64,000 nucleotides of DNA from Lacticaseibacillus sharpeae JCM 1186 = DSM 20505 (GTDB lineage Bacteria > Bacillota > Bacilli > Lactobacillales > Lactobacillaceae). Every line of letters starts with the position of its first letter. The stretch's first letter is position 1. A program made the position numbers and the translations under genes. The stretch is from contig NZ_AYYO01000010.1 of assembly GCF_001436225.1 (NCBI RefSeq), forward strand, positions 124,001-188,000, written 5' to 3'. This document shows positions 51,741 through 63,708 of this stretch, piece after piece. The notes below the pieces were generated by a model. The model did no database searches. It was not told the origin of the DNA and saw nothing but the letters and a program-made list of their open reading frames with translations.

Positions 51741-54700
51741 TTATGCTAGTGGGACCGCACCAAAGCTGCGATCACTAATCGCCTGCACCATTGCCGCTGC
51801 GGTGTCGAGTGCGGTGAACAGTGGAACCCCGTGCATGATGGCTGCTTGGCGAATCTGCATGGCGTCACCGTTAGCGTCGTGGTCCTGATCGACCGTGTTG
51901 ATGACGGCCTGAATTTTGCCGGTGTTAATCTGATCAATAATGTCTGGCTGCGCAGAACCCACCTTCGCGACCACACTGCAGCGCAAACCCGCAGCCCGCA
52001 TCGCTTTGGCGGTACCGGCAGTGGCGGTCAGCTGGTACCCAAGGTCGGCAAGCTGGCCGGCGATGGGCAAGACGTCAGCTTTCTGCGCATCCGCCACCGT
52101 CACTAACACGTTACCGTGGTCGGGCATCGAGAGCTTCGCCGCGGCGAAGGCCTTGTAGAGGGCCTTCGGTAAGGTCGTGTCGCTACCCATGACTTCCCCG
52201 GTGGACTTCATTTCGGGTCCGAGCAGACTGTCAACGTCGGCAAGCTTGGCGAAGGAGAACACTGGCGCCTTGACGTGAACCATCCGTGGTTCTGGGGCCA
52301 GCCCAGGCTTGTAGCCCAGTGCTGGAATCTTCGCCCCCATGATGACCTTGGTTGCCAGCTGGGCCATGGGGATACCCGTGACCTTGCTCAAAAACGGCAC
52401 GGTGCGGCTGGCCCGGGGGTTAACTTCGATGACGTACACCTGCTCGTGACTCACGATGAACTGGATATTCATCATGCCGACCGTGTTTAAGGCCAGGGCA
52501 AGTTTTTGCGCGTAGTCCACAATCTGGGCGCGCACGGCGGCCGAGAAGGTCTGCGGCGGATACATCGCCATGGAGTCCCCTGAGTGCACCCCGGAACGTT
52601 CAACGTGTTCCATGATGCCGGGCAACAGAACGTCGGTGCCATCACTGATGACGTCCACTTCGCATTCCTTGCCTTCCAGGTAGTGATCGATGAGCACTGG
52701 ATGCCCCTCAGACACGTGGACAGCGGTGGCCACATATTCGCGCAGCTCGTCGTCGTTGTAAATGATGGTCATGGCGCGGCCCCCAAGCACATAACTTGGC
52801 CGCAGGAGTGCGGGGTAGCCCACCTTGTTGGCAGCGGTGAGTGCGCCTTCCAGGTTGGTGGCGGTGGCACCCACGGGCTGCGGAATGCCCAGCTGCCGGA
52901 CAATCTGGTTGAAGGCGTCGCGGTCTTCAGCGCGGTTCAAATCCGCAACCGTCGTGCCGAGAATCTTAATCCCCGCCTTGGCCAGGGGCCCTGCAAGGTT
53001 AACGGCGGTCTGCCCGCCAAACTGGGCGATGACCCCCAGTGGTTGTTCCAGGTCGATAACGTTCAGGACGTCCTCGACGGTCAGCGGCTCGAAGTACAGC
53101 TTGTCGGCGATGGTGAAGTCGGTCGAGACGGTTTCGGGATTGTTGTTGATGACAATCGCGGCGTAACCCGCCTGCTGCAGCGCCTTGACCGCGTGGACGG
53201 TGGCGTAGTCGAACTCGACCCCCTGCCCGATCCGAATGGGGCCGGAACCCAAAACGATGACGGACTTTTGCTGCAGCGGCACGCTCTCGTTTTCTTCGTC
53301 GTAGGTGGCGTAGAAATACGGGGTGGCCGCAGTGAATTCGGCCGCACAGGTGTCGACCATCTTGTAGACTGGCAGCAGCTTGTTTTGCTGGCGGCAGGCG
53401 CGCACTTGCTGCGGCGTGGTGTGCCAGAACTTGGCGATGGTGACATCACTGAAGCCGTTTTGCTTGGCTAGCTTGAGCACCGCCAAGTCGTTGGTGCTGG
53501 TCTTAAGCTGCGTCTCAATCTCCAGGATGTGCAGAATCTTGTCGAGGAAGAACACGTTAATGCCGGTTAGCTTGGCCAAATCGTCCACGGAATAGCCTCG
53601 GCGCATTGCGGCGGCGAGGTAGAATAGCCGGTCGTCACGGGCCTTAACCACGTTTTGTACCAGCGTGTCTTCATCGGCTTGCTGCGCTTCGGGGTCATAT
53701 AGGTAATCGTGGTCGATTTCAAGCGACCGTACCGCCTTGAGCAGTGCCTCTTCGAAGTTACGGCCGATAGCCATGACCTCCCCGGTTGCCTTCATCTGCG
53801 TGCCGAGCTCGCGGTTCCCATTCGTGAATTTGTCAAACGGCCAGCGCGGAATCTTAACCACCACGTAGTCCAGCATTGGTTCAAACTGGGCGTAAGTGAC
53901 TTGGGTGATTGGATTCTTGATTTCGTCCAGGTTGAGGCCAACCGCAATTTTCGCGGCAATCTTGGCAATCGGATAGCCGGTTGCCTTCGATGCCAGTGCG
54001 CTGGAGCGGGAAACTCGCGGATTGACCTCAATGATGTAGTACTGGTCACTATTTGGATCAAGTGCGAGTTGCACGTTACAGCCACCCTCAATCTTGAGCG
54101 CGCGGATGATCCGCAGGGAGCTGTCCCGCAGCATTTGGGCTTGGTGGTCGGTCAGCGTCTGGACGGGGGCAGTCACAATGGAGTCCCCGGTGTGGATACC
54201 CACGGGGTCGAAGTTTTCCATGTTGCAGACAACCATGGCGTTGCCGGCATGGTCACGCATAACTTCGTACTCGATTTCCTTAAACCCAGCGATGCTTTGC
54301 TCAATCAACGCCTGGGTGATTGGCGATAGCTTCAGGGCGTTACTGCAAATCGTGCGTAGTTCCTGCACGCTGGCACACATTCCCCCACCGGTGCCCCCCA
54401 TGGTAAATGCGGGGCGGACGATGACGGGGTAACCGATGCTGGCGGCGAACTGGATGGCTTCCTCAGTAGTGTTCACGCTCTGGGAGGCCGGGATTGGTTC
54501 GTGCAGGCTCTGCATCAGCTCCTTGAACTCTTCGCGGTCTTCCGCCTGGTTGATGGCGCTGAGCTTGGTGCCGAGCAGTTCGATGCTCAGTTCATCAAGA
54601 ATGCCGTTTTGGGCCAACTCGAGCGCCATGTTCAATCCCTGCTGGCCGCCAAGTGTTGGCAAGATAGCGTCCGGTCGTTCTTTGCGCAGCACCCGCGTCA

Positions 54701-54920
54701 CGAACGGTAAGGTTAACGGCTCGAGGTAAACGGTGTCGGCAATTTCACGGTCGGTCATGATGGTTGCCGGATTGGAATTGATGAGGACGGTCGCGTAACC
54801 CTCTTCGCGCAAGGCGAGGCACGCTTGGGTCCCGGAGTAGTCGAATTCAGCGGCCTGGCCGATGATGATGGGGCCGGAACCAATGACCAAAATTTTGTGA
54901 ATATCAGTACGTTTAGGCAT
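51741..54920 (-). CDS. carB: Carbamoyl-phosphate synthase large subunit
   Basis: Makes carbamoyl phosphate from bicarbonate, ammonia (from CarA) and two ATP. Two homologous ATP-grasp halves: the first begins [25 protein letters not shown], the second [26 protein letters not shown] near residue 555, followed by the C-terminal MGS-like regulatory domain (about 930-1059). Length is 1059 residues. It overlaps carA by 8 bases. Because it is in the pyr operon under PyrR control, it is the pyrimidine-dedicated enzyme (pyrAB). Confidence 0.98.
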   Translation of the reverse strand: MPKRTDIHKILVIGSGPIIIGQAAEFDYSGTQACLALREEGYATVLINSNPATIMTDREIADTVYLEPLTLPFVTRVLRKERPDAILPTLGGQQGLNMALELAQNGILDELSIELLGTKLSAINQAEDREEFKELMQSLHEPIPASQSVNTTEEAIQFAASIGYPVIVRPAFTMGGTGGGMCASVQELRTICSNALKLSPITQALIEQSIAGFKEIEYEVMRDHAGNAMVVCNMENFDPVGIHTGDSIVTAPVQTLTDHQAQMLRDSSLRIIRALKIEGGCNVQLALDPNSDQYYIIEVNPRVSRSSALASKATGYPIAKIAAKIAVGLNLDEIKNPITQVTYAQFEPMLDYVVVKIPRWPFDKFTNGNRELGTQMKATGEVMAIGRNFEEALLKAVRSLEIDHDYLYDPEAQQADEDTLVQNVVKARDDRLFYLAAAMRRGYSVDDLAKLTGINVFFLDKILHILEIETQLKTSTNDLAVLKLAKQNGFSDVTIAKFWHTTPQQVRACRQQNKLLPVYKMVDTCAAEFTAATPYFYATYDEENESVPLQQKSVIVLGSGPIRIGQGVEFDYATVHAVKALQQAGYAAIVINNNPETVSTDFTIADKLYFEPLTVEDVLNVIDLEQPLGVIAQFGGQTAVNLAGPLAKAGIKILGTTVADLNRAEDRDAFNQIVRQLGIPQPVGATATNLEGALTAANKVGYPALLRPSYVLGGRAMTIIYNDDELREYVATAVHVSEGHPVLIDHYLEGKECEVDVISDGTDVLLPGIMEHVERSGVHSGDSMAMYPPQTFSAAVRAQIVDYAQKLALALNTVGMMNIQFIVSHEQVYVIEVNPRASRTVPFLSKVTGIPMAQLATKVIMGAKIPALGYKPGLAPEPRMVHVKAPVFSFAKLADVDSLLGPEMKSTGEVMGSDTTLPKALYKAFAAAKLSMPDHGNVLVTVADAQKADVLPIAGQLADLGYQLTATAGTAKAMRAAGLRCSVVAKVGSAQPDIIDQINTGKIQAVINTVDQDHDANGDAMQIRQAAIMHGVPLFTALDTAAAMVQAISDRSFGAVPLA

Positions 54921-55998
54921 GACTATTCTCCTTTTGCTGACTGCGCGCCGCTTCCATCATGGCGCAAAAATCATCGAAAATCCCGGTTGCGTCGTGGGGG
55001 CCCGGGGTGGCGTCGGGGTGAAACTGCACTGAGATTGCTGGGTGGTTGCGGTGGCGGAGTCCTTCAACCGTGCCATCGTTGATCTCAACGTGGGTTACCA
55101 GCAGGTCGGTGCCTTGGATTGAGTCCGGGTCAACGGCGTATCCGTGGTTCTGGGCCGTGAAGAAGGTGTTGCCCGTCGCAATCTCGCGGACTGCGTGGTT
55201 GAAGCCGCGGTGGCCAAACTGCATCTTGACCGTCTGGGCGCCGTTGGCCAGCGCGAACAGCTGGTGGCCCAGACAGATACCCATGATTGGGTAATGCGCC
55301 TGCAGCTCACGAATGAGGGGTAAGGCCGTCGGGACGTCTTCGGGGTTACCTGGGCCGTTTGACAGCAGGATGCCATCTGGGTGTAAGGCGGCGATTTGCG
55401 TAAAGGAGGTATTGTACGGAACCACCGTCACGTTGCAGGCGCGGCGGGACAGTTCGGCGAGGATGCTGTGCTTCAGCCCGAAGTCAACGAGCACCACGCG
55501 CAGACCGGTGCCAGCACTCGGGAATGGCCGCGGGGTGGCGACCTGGGCAACCTGGTCTACCCGGGCCGGCTGGGCCAAGATGGCGGCGGCCGTATCTGGG
55601 TTATTGGTGATGACCCCGCGCATGACCCCGTTATCCCGCAGATGCCGGGTTAACTTGCGGGTGTCAATGCCGGTAATGCCGGGAATTTGATGCAGCTTGA
55701 GGAATTCATCGAGGCTCATCTCACTGGTCCAGTTGCTGGCCCGGCGCGCCAATTCGTGGACAATGACGCCGCTGCAGCTGGGAATGATTGATTCGTTCGC
55801 CCCCGCGCTGATGCCGTAGTTGCCAATCAGCGGGTACGTGAAGGTGATGATTTGATTACAGTAAGATTCATCGGTGATGGTCTCTTGGTAACCCGTCATC
55901 CCCGTGTTAAATACGACTTCCCCGGTGGTTTCTGTTTCCGCGCCGAAGCCTTCCCCGGCAAAAATCGTGCCGTCTGCTAATACCAAGTACCGTTGCAT
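54913..55998 (-). CDS. carA: Carbamoyl-phosphate synthase small subunit (glutamine amidotransferase)
   Basis: Supplies ammonia from glutamine to CarB. An N-terminal CPSase small-chain domain (about 1-170), then a class I glutamine amidotransferase with the nucleophilic Cys in G-I-C-L-G-H-Q (about 240-246) and His in the VQFHPD segment with its Glu partner. Length is 361 residues. GGAGGCAATC precedes the ATG; 9 bp separate it from pyrC. Also called pyrAA in this operon. Confidence 0.97.
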   Translation of the reverse strand: MQRYLVLADGTIFAGEGFGAETETTGEVVFNTGMTGYQETITDESYCNQIITFTYPLIGNYGISAGANESIIPSCSGVIVHELARRASNWTSEMSLDEFLKLHQIPGITGIDTRKLTRHLRDNGVMRGVITNNPDTAAAILAQPARVDQVAQVATPRPFPSAGTGLRVVLVDFGLKHSILAELSRRACNVTVVPYNTSFTQIAALHPDGILLSNGPGNPEDVPTALPLIRELQAHYPIMGICLGHQLFALANGAQTVKMQFGHRGFNHAVREIATGNTFFTAQNHGYAVDPDSIQGTDLLVTHVEINDGTVEGLRHRNHPAISVQFHPDATPGPHDATGIFDDFCAMMEAARSQQKENSHA

Positions 55999-56007
55999 GA
56001 TTGCCTC

Positions 56008-57293
<1,286 letters not shown>

Positions 57294-57297
<4 letters not shown>

Positions 57298-58232
57298 GAT
57301 AATCCTCCTAAGTGGCGGTCAAGACAGATCCGCTCGATCATGGCCATACGGACGTACACGCCATTTTGCATTTGTTTAACGAAGCGGGAATTTGGCGCCT
57401 GCACCAGTTCACTGGCTAGTTCCACTCCGCGGTTAATCGGGCCCGGGTGCATGATGATGGCGCCCTGCTTCATGTGCAGTGCCCGCTGCACGGTCAAGCC
57501 GTACTTGGCCGCGTAGGCTTCAGGGTCGAAATGATCGTTGGACACGCCCCGTTCGTGCTGAATCCGCAGCATCATCACCACGTCGGCGGTGGGCAGCAGT
57601 TCATCCCAGTCGCCGTACTCCCCAAGGTCACTGAGCGAATCATCGAACCATTCCTGGGGACCGGCGAAAAGTACCTTGGCGCCGAGCTTGCCGAGTGCTT
57701 CCGCGTTTGAACGGGCAACCCGGGAGTGGCGGATGTCGCCGCAAATGAGGATGCGCAAACCGGTGAAGCGACCGAACTCTTCGCGGATGGTCATGAGGTC
57801 CAGCAGGCTTTGGGATGGGTGCTCACCTGAACCATCCCCGGCGTTGATGATGCCAAGATTCAGGTCGCAGCCAGCAATCAGTGGTTCATAGTAGCGGTTT
57901 TGCTTGTGCCGAATGACCGCGATGTTCGCGCCAATTGCATCCAGCGTCAGCAACGTATCGTGCAGGGTTTCCCCCTTCGTCACCGAACTGGTGCTGGGGT
58001 CGAAGGGTAAGATATTTAGGCCCAGTTTGCGCTCGGCCATTTCGAAGCTGGTGTGCGTCCGCGTGCTGTTTTCGAAGAATAAGTTGACCGCGTAGACCGG
58101 CTGGGTGAACCGACTGCCCGCGCCGTGCTTGAATTCTTCCGCGCGGTCAAGCAAGTTGCCAATTGCGTTGGTGCTTAAATCGGCCATGCTTACCAGGTTG
58201 CCCAGATCATTTTTAGTTTGATATGCCAACAT
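57294..58232 (-). CDS. pyrB: Aspartate carbamoyltransferase catalytic subunit
   Basis: First committed step of UMP synthesis: carbamoyl phosphate plus aspartate. The carbamoyl-phosphate site F-F-E-N-S-T-R-T-H-T-S-F-E (about 52-64) and HPSQSLLDL and MHPGPINRG are clear. Length is 312 residues. ATG 58232 is set by GGGAGGACAAA. The leader in front carries a PyrR attenuator. No regulatory pyrI subunit, as usual in Bacillota. Confidence 0.97.
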
Positions 58233-58263
58233 TTTGTCCTCCCGTCTGCATACAAGCCGTATG

Positions 58264-58360
58264 CACAAAAAAAGCCACAACGTCCAAAGTCGAGGCGTTG
58301 TGGCTCATGGCTACGCAAAGATAGCCAACCCAATCACATTTTGCCCTCTCTGGAGTCAAT
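58264..58360 (-). promoter_or_regulatory. PyrR attenuator between pyrR and pyrB
   Basis: On the minus strand the segment ACTCCAGAGAGGGC (58356-58343) matches the PyrR binding-loop consensus except at two positions. A terminator of 10 bp (58273-58282 with 58296-58305) plus eight T follows, about 35 bp before pyrB. PyrR with UMP should favour termination. Confidence 0.85.
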
Positions 58361-58388
58361 TAAATCGTTTGGTGTATTTGCTATTCAG

Positions 58389-58943
<555 letters not shown>

Positions 58944-58951
58944 CTAACCGT

Positions 58952-59040
58952 AAAAAAAGACTCCCACCCGCAAGTGGAAGTCTAAGTGCTTACCGGTCGC
59001 AACCAGTCGTCGACTCCTTTACAGCCTCGCGGGACTGTTG
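58952..59040 (-). promoter_or_regulatory. PyrR attenuator upstream of pyrR
   Basis: The minus-strand sequence AGTCCCGCGAGGCT (59036-59023) fits the PyrR consensus ARUCCNGNGAGGYU exactly and sits at the tip of an ACAG/CTGT stem. The terminator stem (58958-58967 with 58974-58983, one mismatch) is followed by eight T. Confidence 0.93.
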
Positions 59041-59063
59041 TTAAAGGATTTGATGTTGTAATT

Positions 59064-59092
59064 ACTATATGCGCTAACGCTGGATATTGCAA
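59064..59092 (-). promoter_or_regulatory. Promoter of the pyr operon
   Basis: Minus-strand TTGCAA (59092-59087), 17-bp spacer, TATAGT (59069-59064), just downstream of the HAD gene. Confidence 0.7.
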
Positions 59093-59133
59093 CCATTCCG
59101 GGCAAATTGTGCGGAAAAGTTTGGCTTTTCGTG

Positions 59134-59772
59134 CTAATTCTGGTCAGCAACGAACTGGCGGATGGTGGGCAGCGCCGCGGTTAATGTTGGCGCCGTGAAT
59201 TCGGCCGCTGCATCGTGGAGCCCATCGACGTCGATGTAGAGGGTGTGGCAACCGGCCGCCTTCCCCGCTGCCACATCGAGCTGCCGGTCGCCAACAACCA
59301 GTGTGGTTTCCGGTTTGGCCCCGAATTTGGTCAACAGGTAGTTAATCGATTCGGGGTCGGGTTTGCGCTTGAAGTGCATGTCAATCGTGGTGCCGCCCGC
59401 AAACAGGCCACTCATCTGGTGCTGGCGTAAAAGGCGCCATGCCTTCTGGTCGCGGTGGGTCCAAAGCAAATTGGTCGCGCCCTCAACGTGAACCGTCGAC
59501 AAGGCCGCCAGCGCACCTGGATATGGCATTGGGTCCTGGTTCAGTACCAATTCGTGGGCGTTGTATTCGCTTTGCAGCTGCTGGCGGTCCAGATGGTGCT
59601 GACTCGCTGCGTCATCAAGCACGCGCTTCATGGAATCGTACTTAGTTGCCAGCAGCAGTTCGTGTGGTTCTGCGGGCAGATTGTGAGCCGTGAGTGTGGC
59701 CACCAGCGCCCGAATCATGCCTGGATAAGTGTCATAGAGCGTGCCGTCAAAGTCCCAGATTACTGTTGCCAT
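59134..59772 (-). CDS. HAD-superfamily hydrolase, phosphoglycolate-phosphatase-like
   Basis: Cytoplasmic subclass IA HAD phosphatase, 212 residues. Motif I W-D-F-D-G-T-L-Y (6-13), motif II in the LLWTHRDQ region, motif III K-R-K-P-D-P and motif IV VVGDRQLDVAAGKAAGC. The helical cap after motif I fits small phospho-metabolites; the true substrate is unknown. Its ATG shares a base with the dtd stop (TAATG), so it is coupled to dtd. No terminator is obvious before the pyr promoter. Confidence 0.9.
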   Translation of the reverse strand: MATVIWDFDGTLYDTYPGMIRALVATLTAHNLPAEPHELLLATKYDSMKRVLDDAASQHHLDRQQLQSEYNAHELVLNQDPMPYPGALAALSTVHVEGATNLLWTHRDQKAWRLLRQHQMSGLFAGGTTIDMHFKRKPDPESINYLLTKFGAKPETTLVVGDRQLDVAAGKAAGCHTLYIDVDGLHDAAAEFTAPTLTAALPTIRQFVADQN

Positions 59773-60221
59773 TATTTCATCTCCGCCGTATCAAGAATAA
59801 TCGTGACGGGGCCGTCGTTGGTCAGCTTCACCGCCATGTCGGCACCGAACTCGCCCGTTTCAACGGGCACACCGAGACTGCGCAGCTCCGAGTTGAACGC
59901 GAAGTACAGTTGCTTGGCCATGTCTGGGGCCCCCGCTAACGTGAAGCCGGGGCGGTTACCCTGCGTGGTGTCCGCGTAGAGCGTGAATTGGGAAATCGAC
60001 AGGATGCTGCCACCGACGTCCAGCACGGAGCGGTTCATCTTCCCGTTCTCGTCGCTGAAGACGCGCAATTTGGCCAGCTTCTTGGCGAGCTTAGCGGCTT
60101 CAATTGCCGTGTCCTTTTGCCCAACACCAACCAAGACCATGTAGCCCTGGTCAATGGCGCCGATGACTTTGCCATCGACGCTAACGGATGCGTCTGTGAC
60201 TCTTTGTGCAACGATTTTCAT
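59772..60221 (-). CDS. dtd: D-aminoacyl-tRNA deacylase
   Basis: Removes D-amino acids (and glycine mischarged on tRNA-Ala) from tRNA. The active-site motif S-Q-F-T-L-Y-A-D (about 77-84) and the cross-subunit G-P motif in N-D-G-P-V-T (about 136-141) are both present. Length is 149 residues. It follows relA, a conserved pair, though a terminator-like hairpin lies between them. Confidence 0.96.
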   Translation of the reverse strand: MKIVAQRVTDASVSVDGKVIGAIDQGYMVLVGVGQKDTAIEAAKLAKKLAKLRVFSDENGKMNRSVLDVGGSILSISQFTLYADTTQGNRPGFTLAGAPDMAKQLYFAFNSELRSLGVPVETGEFGADMAVKLTNDGPVTIILDTAEMK

Positions 60222-60246
60222 AATATTGTCCTTTCAGTTGGTTAGT

Positions 60247-60286
60247 TAAAAAAAGTCCCGCCCGCACCGCTGTGTGCAGACAGGAC
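60247..60286 (-). terminator. Terminator-like hairpin between relA and dtd
   Basis: Imperfect stem GTCC-x-GCAC/GTGC-x-GGAC (60254-60286), then seven T on the minus strand. It probably ends most relA transcripts and lowers dtd expression. Confidence 0.75.
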
Positions 60287-60299
60287 CGAATGCCGGTGC

Positions 60300-62543
60300 T
60301 TAGCCGTTCGAACGCTTGACTTCATAAACATCAGGAATATTCTTGATGGCTTCAATCATGCGGTCGAGGTGCGCCAAGTTGCTGATGCCGACCGTGACGT
60401 GAATGTCGGCCATTTTGTCGTGATCCACGCGGCCATTAATGTTATTCAAGTTCTTGGTCTGCGCGTTCAGCACCTGGAGCACTTCATTCAGCAGCCCGTT
60501 GCGGTTAAAGCCGTAGATTTCGAGGTCAGCGTTGAAGGATTGCGTATTGTCGCTCTTCTGCTGCCAGGACACGTCGATTAACCGGGAAGCTTCCTGCGGG
60601 TTGTTCGTGACGTTCGGGCAATCAGCGCGGTGAATCGTCACCCCGCGGCCCTTCGTGACGTACCCAACGATGGGGTCGCCCGGCACTGGTGAGCAGCACT
60701 TGGCCAGGTGCACAAGCAGGTTATCAACGCCTTCGATGATGACGCCTTCCCCACTGCCACCCTTGTTGGGTTTGGCGCCGGGGCTGACCTTCTTCGTCTT
60801 CGAAACGGTCGTGACCTTCTTGTTCTGACTCAAGATGGCGGCTTCGCGTTCGTGCTGCTCGGCGGCTTCCTTATCGTGACGGTATTTTTCCGTCAGCCGG
60901 TTAGCCACCACCATCGGCGTTAGTTCGCCGTAGCCAATGGCACTCAGCAATTCGTCTTCCGTGGCGTAGTTGAGGCGCTTCAGGAGCTCTTGCATGGGTT
61001 CTTTGCCCATGAAGTCGTTCGGGTGCAGGTCCATCTCGTGCAGCTGGTGTTCCAGCATTTCGCGGCCCTTGATGGCGTTGTCTTCCTTATCTTCCTGCTT
61101 GAAGTAGCGGCGAATCTTGTTCCGCGACCGGGAAGTGAAAACCAGGTTGACCCAGTCCCGGCTGGGGGTGCTGCTGCTGGAGGTGAGCATCTCGATGATG
61201 TCCCCATTCTTCAGCTGGTAATTCAGCGGCACAATCTTGCCGTTGACCTTGGCGCCGACGGTATGGTTCCCGACTTCGGTGTGGACGAGGTAGGCAAAGT
61301 CGAGTGTGTTGGCGCCCTTTGGCAATTCGAACACATCTCCGCGCGGCGTGAAGACGTACACGCGGTCGCCAAAGACGTCGCCCTTGACACTTTCCATGAA
61401 GTCGGCCGCGTCATTCGTTTCGTCCTGGATTTCGAGGATTTCGCGGAACATGTCGAGCTTCTTGCCGTCGTTGTCGTATTGAACCTTGCTTGTCTGGCCT
61501 TCCTTATATGCCCAGTGCGCCGCAACCCCGTATTCAGCCACGTGGTGCATCTCCTCGGTGCGAATCTGGACTTCTAGTGGCTTGCCTTCCGGACCAATAA
61601 CCGTCGTGTGAATACTCTGGTACAGGTTCGCCTTTGGCATCGCGATGTAGTCCTTGAACCGACCAGGCATTGGCCGCCACTGGGTGTGAATGGCCCCCAG
61701 CACCGCATAACAATCCTTAATCGACTTGGTGACCACCCGAATCGCGAGCAGATCGTACAGCTCGTCGAACTGCTTGTGCTTGTCGCGCATCTTCTTGTAA
61801 ATCGAGTAGATGTGCTTCGGCCGCCCGTAGATTTCGTATTCAATGTGCAAATCGGCCAGCGACTTCTTGATGTCGACGATGGCGGATTGGATGTACTGTT
61901 CGCGTTCGGTCCGCTTCGAGTTCATTAATGAAGCAATTCGGTGATATTGCTGCGGATTGAGGTAACGCAGCGACAGGTCTTCCAATTCCCACTTGATGGT
62001 GCTAATCCCCAAGCGGTCCGCCAGTGGTGCGAAAATGTCCAGGGTTTCACTGGCAATCCGGCGCTGCTTGTCGGGGCGCAAGTGCATGAGCGTGCGCATG
62101 TTGTGCAACCGGTCGGCGAGCTTAACCATGATGACCCGTAAGTCCTTGGCCATCTCAATCAACATTTTCCGGTGGTTTTCAGCCAGCTCGTCCTTGTGGG
62201 CAACGTATGTGACCTTGCTTAACTTGGTCAAACCGTCAACAATCACCGCAACGTCGTGGCCGAACAGCTCGTTAATGTCGCCCAGCGTGATGTTCGTGTC
62301 TTCCACAACGTCATGCAAATAGCCGGAAGCAACCGTTTCGGGGTCCATCTTCAGCTTGGCGAGAATCCCCGCGACCTGGATTGGGTGGATAATGTATGGT
62401 TCGCCACTCTTGCGGGCCTGATCCTTATGTACGTACGCCGCGAAGTCGTACGCCTTCTTGACGAAATCGAGGTGTTCCTCGTTCATATAGCCCGCGCAGA
62501 TTGCGTAGACTTCATCTTGTGTCAGTTCTGGTTCTTCTGCCAT
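60300..62543 (-). CDS. relA: Bifunctional (p)ppGpp synthetase/hydrolase RelA/SpoT (Rel)
   Basis: Long RelA-SpoT homologue that makes and degrades the stringent alarmone. The hydrolase HD motif is intact (SGYLHDVVEDT, H77-D78), with the ED pair following. Synthetase motifs include GRPKHIYSIYKKM (about 240) and YQSIHTTVIGPEGKPLEVQIRT. TGS domain (VFTPRGDVFELPKGANTLDFAYLVHTEVG, about 390-450), a zinc-finger-like CCSPVPGDPIVGYVTKGRGVTIHRADCPN, and a C-terminal ACT domain. Length is 747 residues. Confidence 0.97.
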   Translation of the reverse strand: MAEEPELTQDEVYAICAGYMNEEHLDFVKKAYDFAAYVHKDQARKSGEPYIIHPIQVAGILAKLKMDPETVASGYLHDVVEDTNITLGDINELFGHDVAVIVDGLTKLSKVTYVAHKDELAENHRKMLIEMAKDLRVIMVKLADRLHNMRTLMHLRPDKQRRIASETLDIFAPLADRLGISTIKWELEDLSLRYLNPQQYHRIASLMNSKRTEREQYIQSAIVDIKKSLADLHIEYEIYGRPKHIYSIYKKMRDKHKQFDELYDLLAIRVVTKSIKDCYAVLGAIHTQWRPMPGRFKDYIAMPKANLYQSIHTTVIGPEGKPLEVQIRTEEMHHVAEYGVAAHWAYKEGQTSKVQYDNDGKKLDMFREILEIQDETNDAADFMESVKGDVFGDRVYVFTPRGDVFELPKGANTLDFAYLVHTEVGNHTVGAKVNGKIVPLNYQLKNGDIIEMLTSSSSTPSRDWVNLVFTSRSRNKIRRYFKQEDKEDNAIKGREMLEHQLHEMDLHPNDFMGKEPMQELLKRLNYATEDELLSAIGYGELTPMVVANRLTEKYRHDKEAAEQHEREAAILSQNKKVTTVSKTKKVSPGAKPNKGGSGEGVIIEGVDNLLVHLAKCCSPVPGDPIVGYVTKGRGVTIHRADCPNVTNNPQEASRLIDVSWQQKSDNTQSFNADLEIYGFNRNGLLNEVLQVLNAQTKNLNNINGRVDHDKMADIHVTVGISNLAHLDRMIEAIKNIPDVYEVKRSNG

Positions 62544-62588
62544 ATCAACATCTCCATATAGTTCAAACAGCCCAGTATCTGCCTGGTA

Positions 62589-62912
62589 CTAGTCCTTGGC
62601 GACGGCGAGTAGGCTCGTGATGAGGTACAGGCCTGCAAACCAGTAGTCATATTTTGCGTACCGCCAGAATACCATCCCGGCAAAAAGGATGGGAAAAACT
62701 AAGAGCACTGCCCAGAAAAGACGGTGCTTCTTGACGTATCGACCCAGCCACCATGCAAAGACGGTGTTAATGATTACGAAAAGAAGCCCAACCCGGTGTG
62801 CGGTCGAAATGTGGACGAGCTTAAAGAATAGTGGTGCCAGCACAGCCATAACCGCACTAAAAAGAATTGCTAAATTGAGTGGTCGTTGCCACCATGAGTT
62901 GAGTTTTTGCAT
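62589..62912 (-). CDS. Small hypothetical membrane protein
   Basis: A 107-residue protein with three to four hydrophobic segments (about 13-30, 38-56, 65-84 and possibly 88-105) and positively charged loops (RYVKKHRLF). I recognise no family. GGAGGCGCTT precedes the ATG, and a strong promoter lies upstream. It is followed by relA after 45 bp and may be cotranscribed with it. Confidence 0.7.
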   Translation of the reverse strand: MQKLNSWWQRPLNLAILFSAVMAVLAPLFFKLVHISTAHRVGLLFVIINTVFAWWLGRYVKKHRLFWAVLLVFPILFAGMVFWRYAKYDYWFAGLYLITSLLAVAKD

Positions 62913-62942
62913 AAGCGCCTCCGCATTAATTCTGATTCATCG

Positions 62943-62971
62943 ATTATACCCTGATTAGAAAACTAAGCCAA
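62943..62971 (-). promoter_or_regulatory. Promoter for the small membrane protein and relA
   Basis: Minus-strand TTGGCT (62971-62966), 17-bp spacer, TATAAT (62948-62943). Confidence 0.7.
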
Positions 62972-62976
62972 ATTTT

Positions 62977-63708
62977 TCAACCCAACAATTCCGTTAAGGT
63001 GGAGATTGCACTAAGCAAATACAGTGGTGCCGTTTCGGTGCGCAAAATCCGGGGTCCGAGGCCCGCAAGCACAAAGCCCCCCGCCGTTAACGCCGTGATT
63101 TCGGCGGGCGCAATGCCCCCCTCGGGACCAAAGACCGCAACGAGGCGCTTCGGGTTTGCGTGCAACGTCTGCACGAGTGCTCCGGTTTCGCCTTCCTTCG
63201 CGCTTTCCTCGTACGCTACGAGTTTCGCGTCGGCGGCAAGCTTGGTGGCATCGGTCAGCTGCGGCAAGAACGCGACGGTTGGGATCACGTTGCGGTGGCT
63301 CTGTTCGGCGGCGCTGGCGGCAACTTGCTGCAGGCGGGCGAGTTTCTTGCCCACCTTGTCCTGCTGCCAGCGGACCGTTGCCCACTGACTGCCCGTGAAG
63401 TAGATGGTGGTCGCGCCCAATTCCGTGCCTTTTTGGACAATCCATTCAGGCTTTTGCGCTTTGCTGAGTCCGCAGACCAAGGTAACCGCTACGGGCAATT
63501 CGACGTTGCGGTCGATTGGTTCAATGACGGTCACGGTCAGCGGCTTAACGGCATCGATACGCACGCGGAAGGCTTGGCCCGCACTGGCGAGTTCGAACTC
63601 GGCGCCGATGTCCATGCGCAAGACGGTTACGGCGTGGTGCTCAATGTCTTTGTCCAAGGTGACCTGTGCGCCGCGGGTTAACGGTGCATCTGTGAAGTAG
63701 CGTTGCAT
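62977..63708 (-). CDS. rsmE: 16S rRNA (uracil1498-N3)-methyltransferase
   Basis: SPOUT-class knotted methyltransferase for U1498. An N-terminal PUA-like domain (MQRYFTDAP...HAVTVLRMDIG) and the C-terminal knot with AVFGPEGGIAPAEI and the signature LGPRILRTETAPLYLLSAIS. Length is 243 residues. It directly abuts prmA, the conserved prmA-rsmE pair. Confidence 0.96.
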   Translation of the reverse strand: MQRYFTDAPLTRGAQVTLDKDIEHHAVTVLRMDIGAEFELASAGQAFRVRIDAVKPLTVTVIEPIDRNVELPVAVTLVCGLSKAQKPEWIVQKGTELGATTIYFTGSQWATVRWQQDKVGKKLARLQQVAASAAEQSHRNVIPTVAFLPQLTDATKLAADAKLVAYEESAKEGETGALVQTLHANPKRLVAVFGPEGGIAPAEITALTAGGFVLAGLGPRILRTETAPLYLLSAISTLTELLG

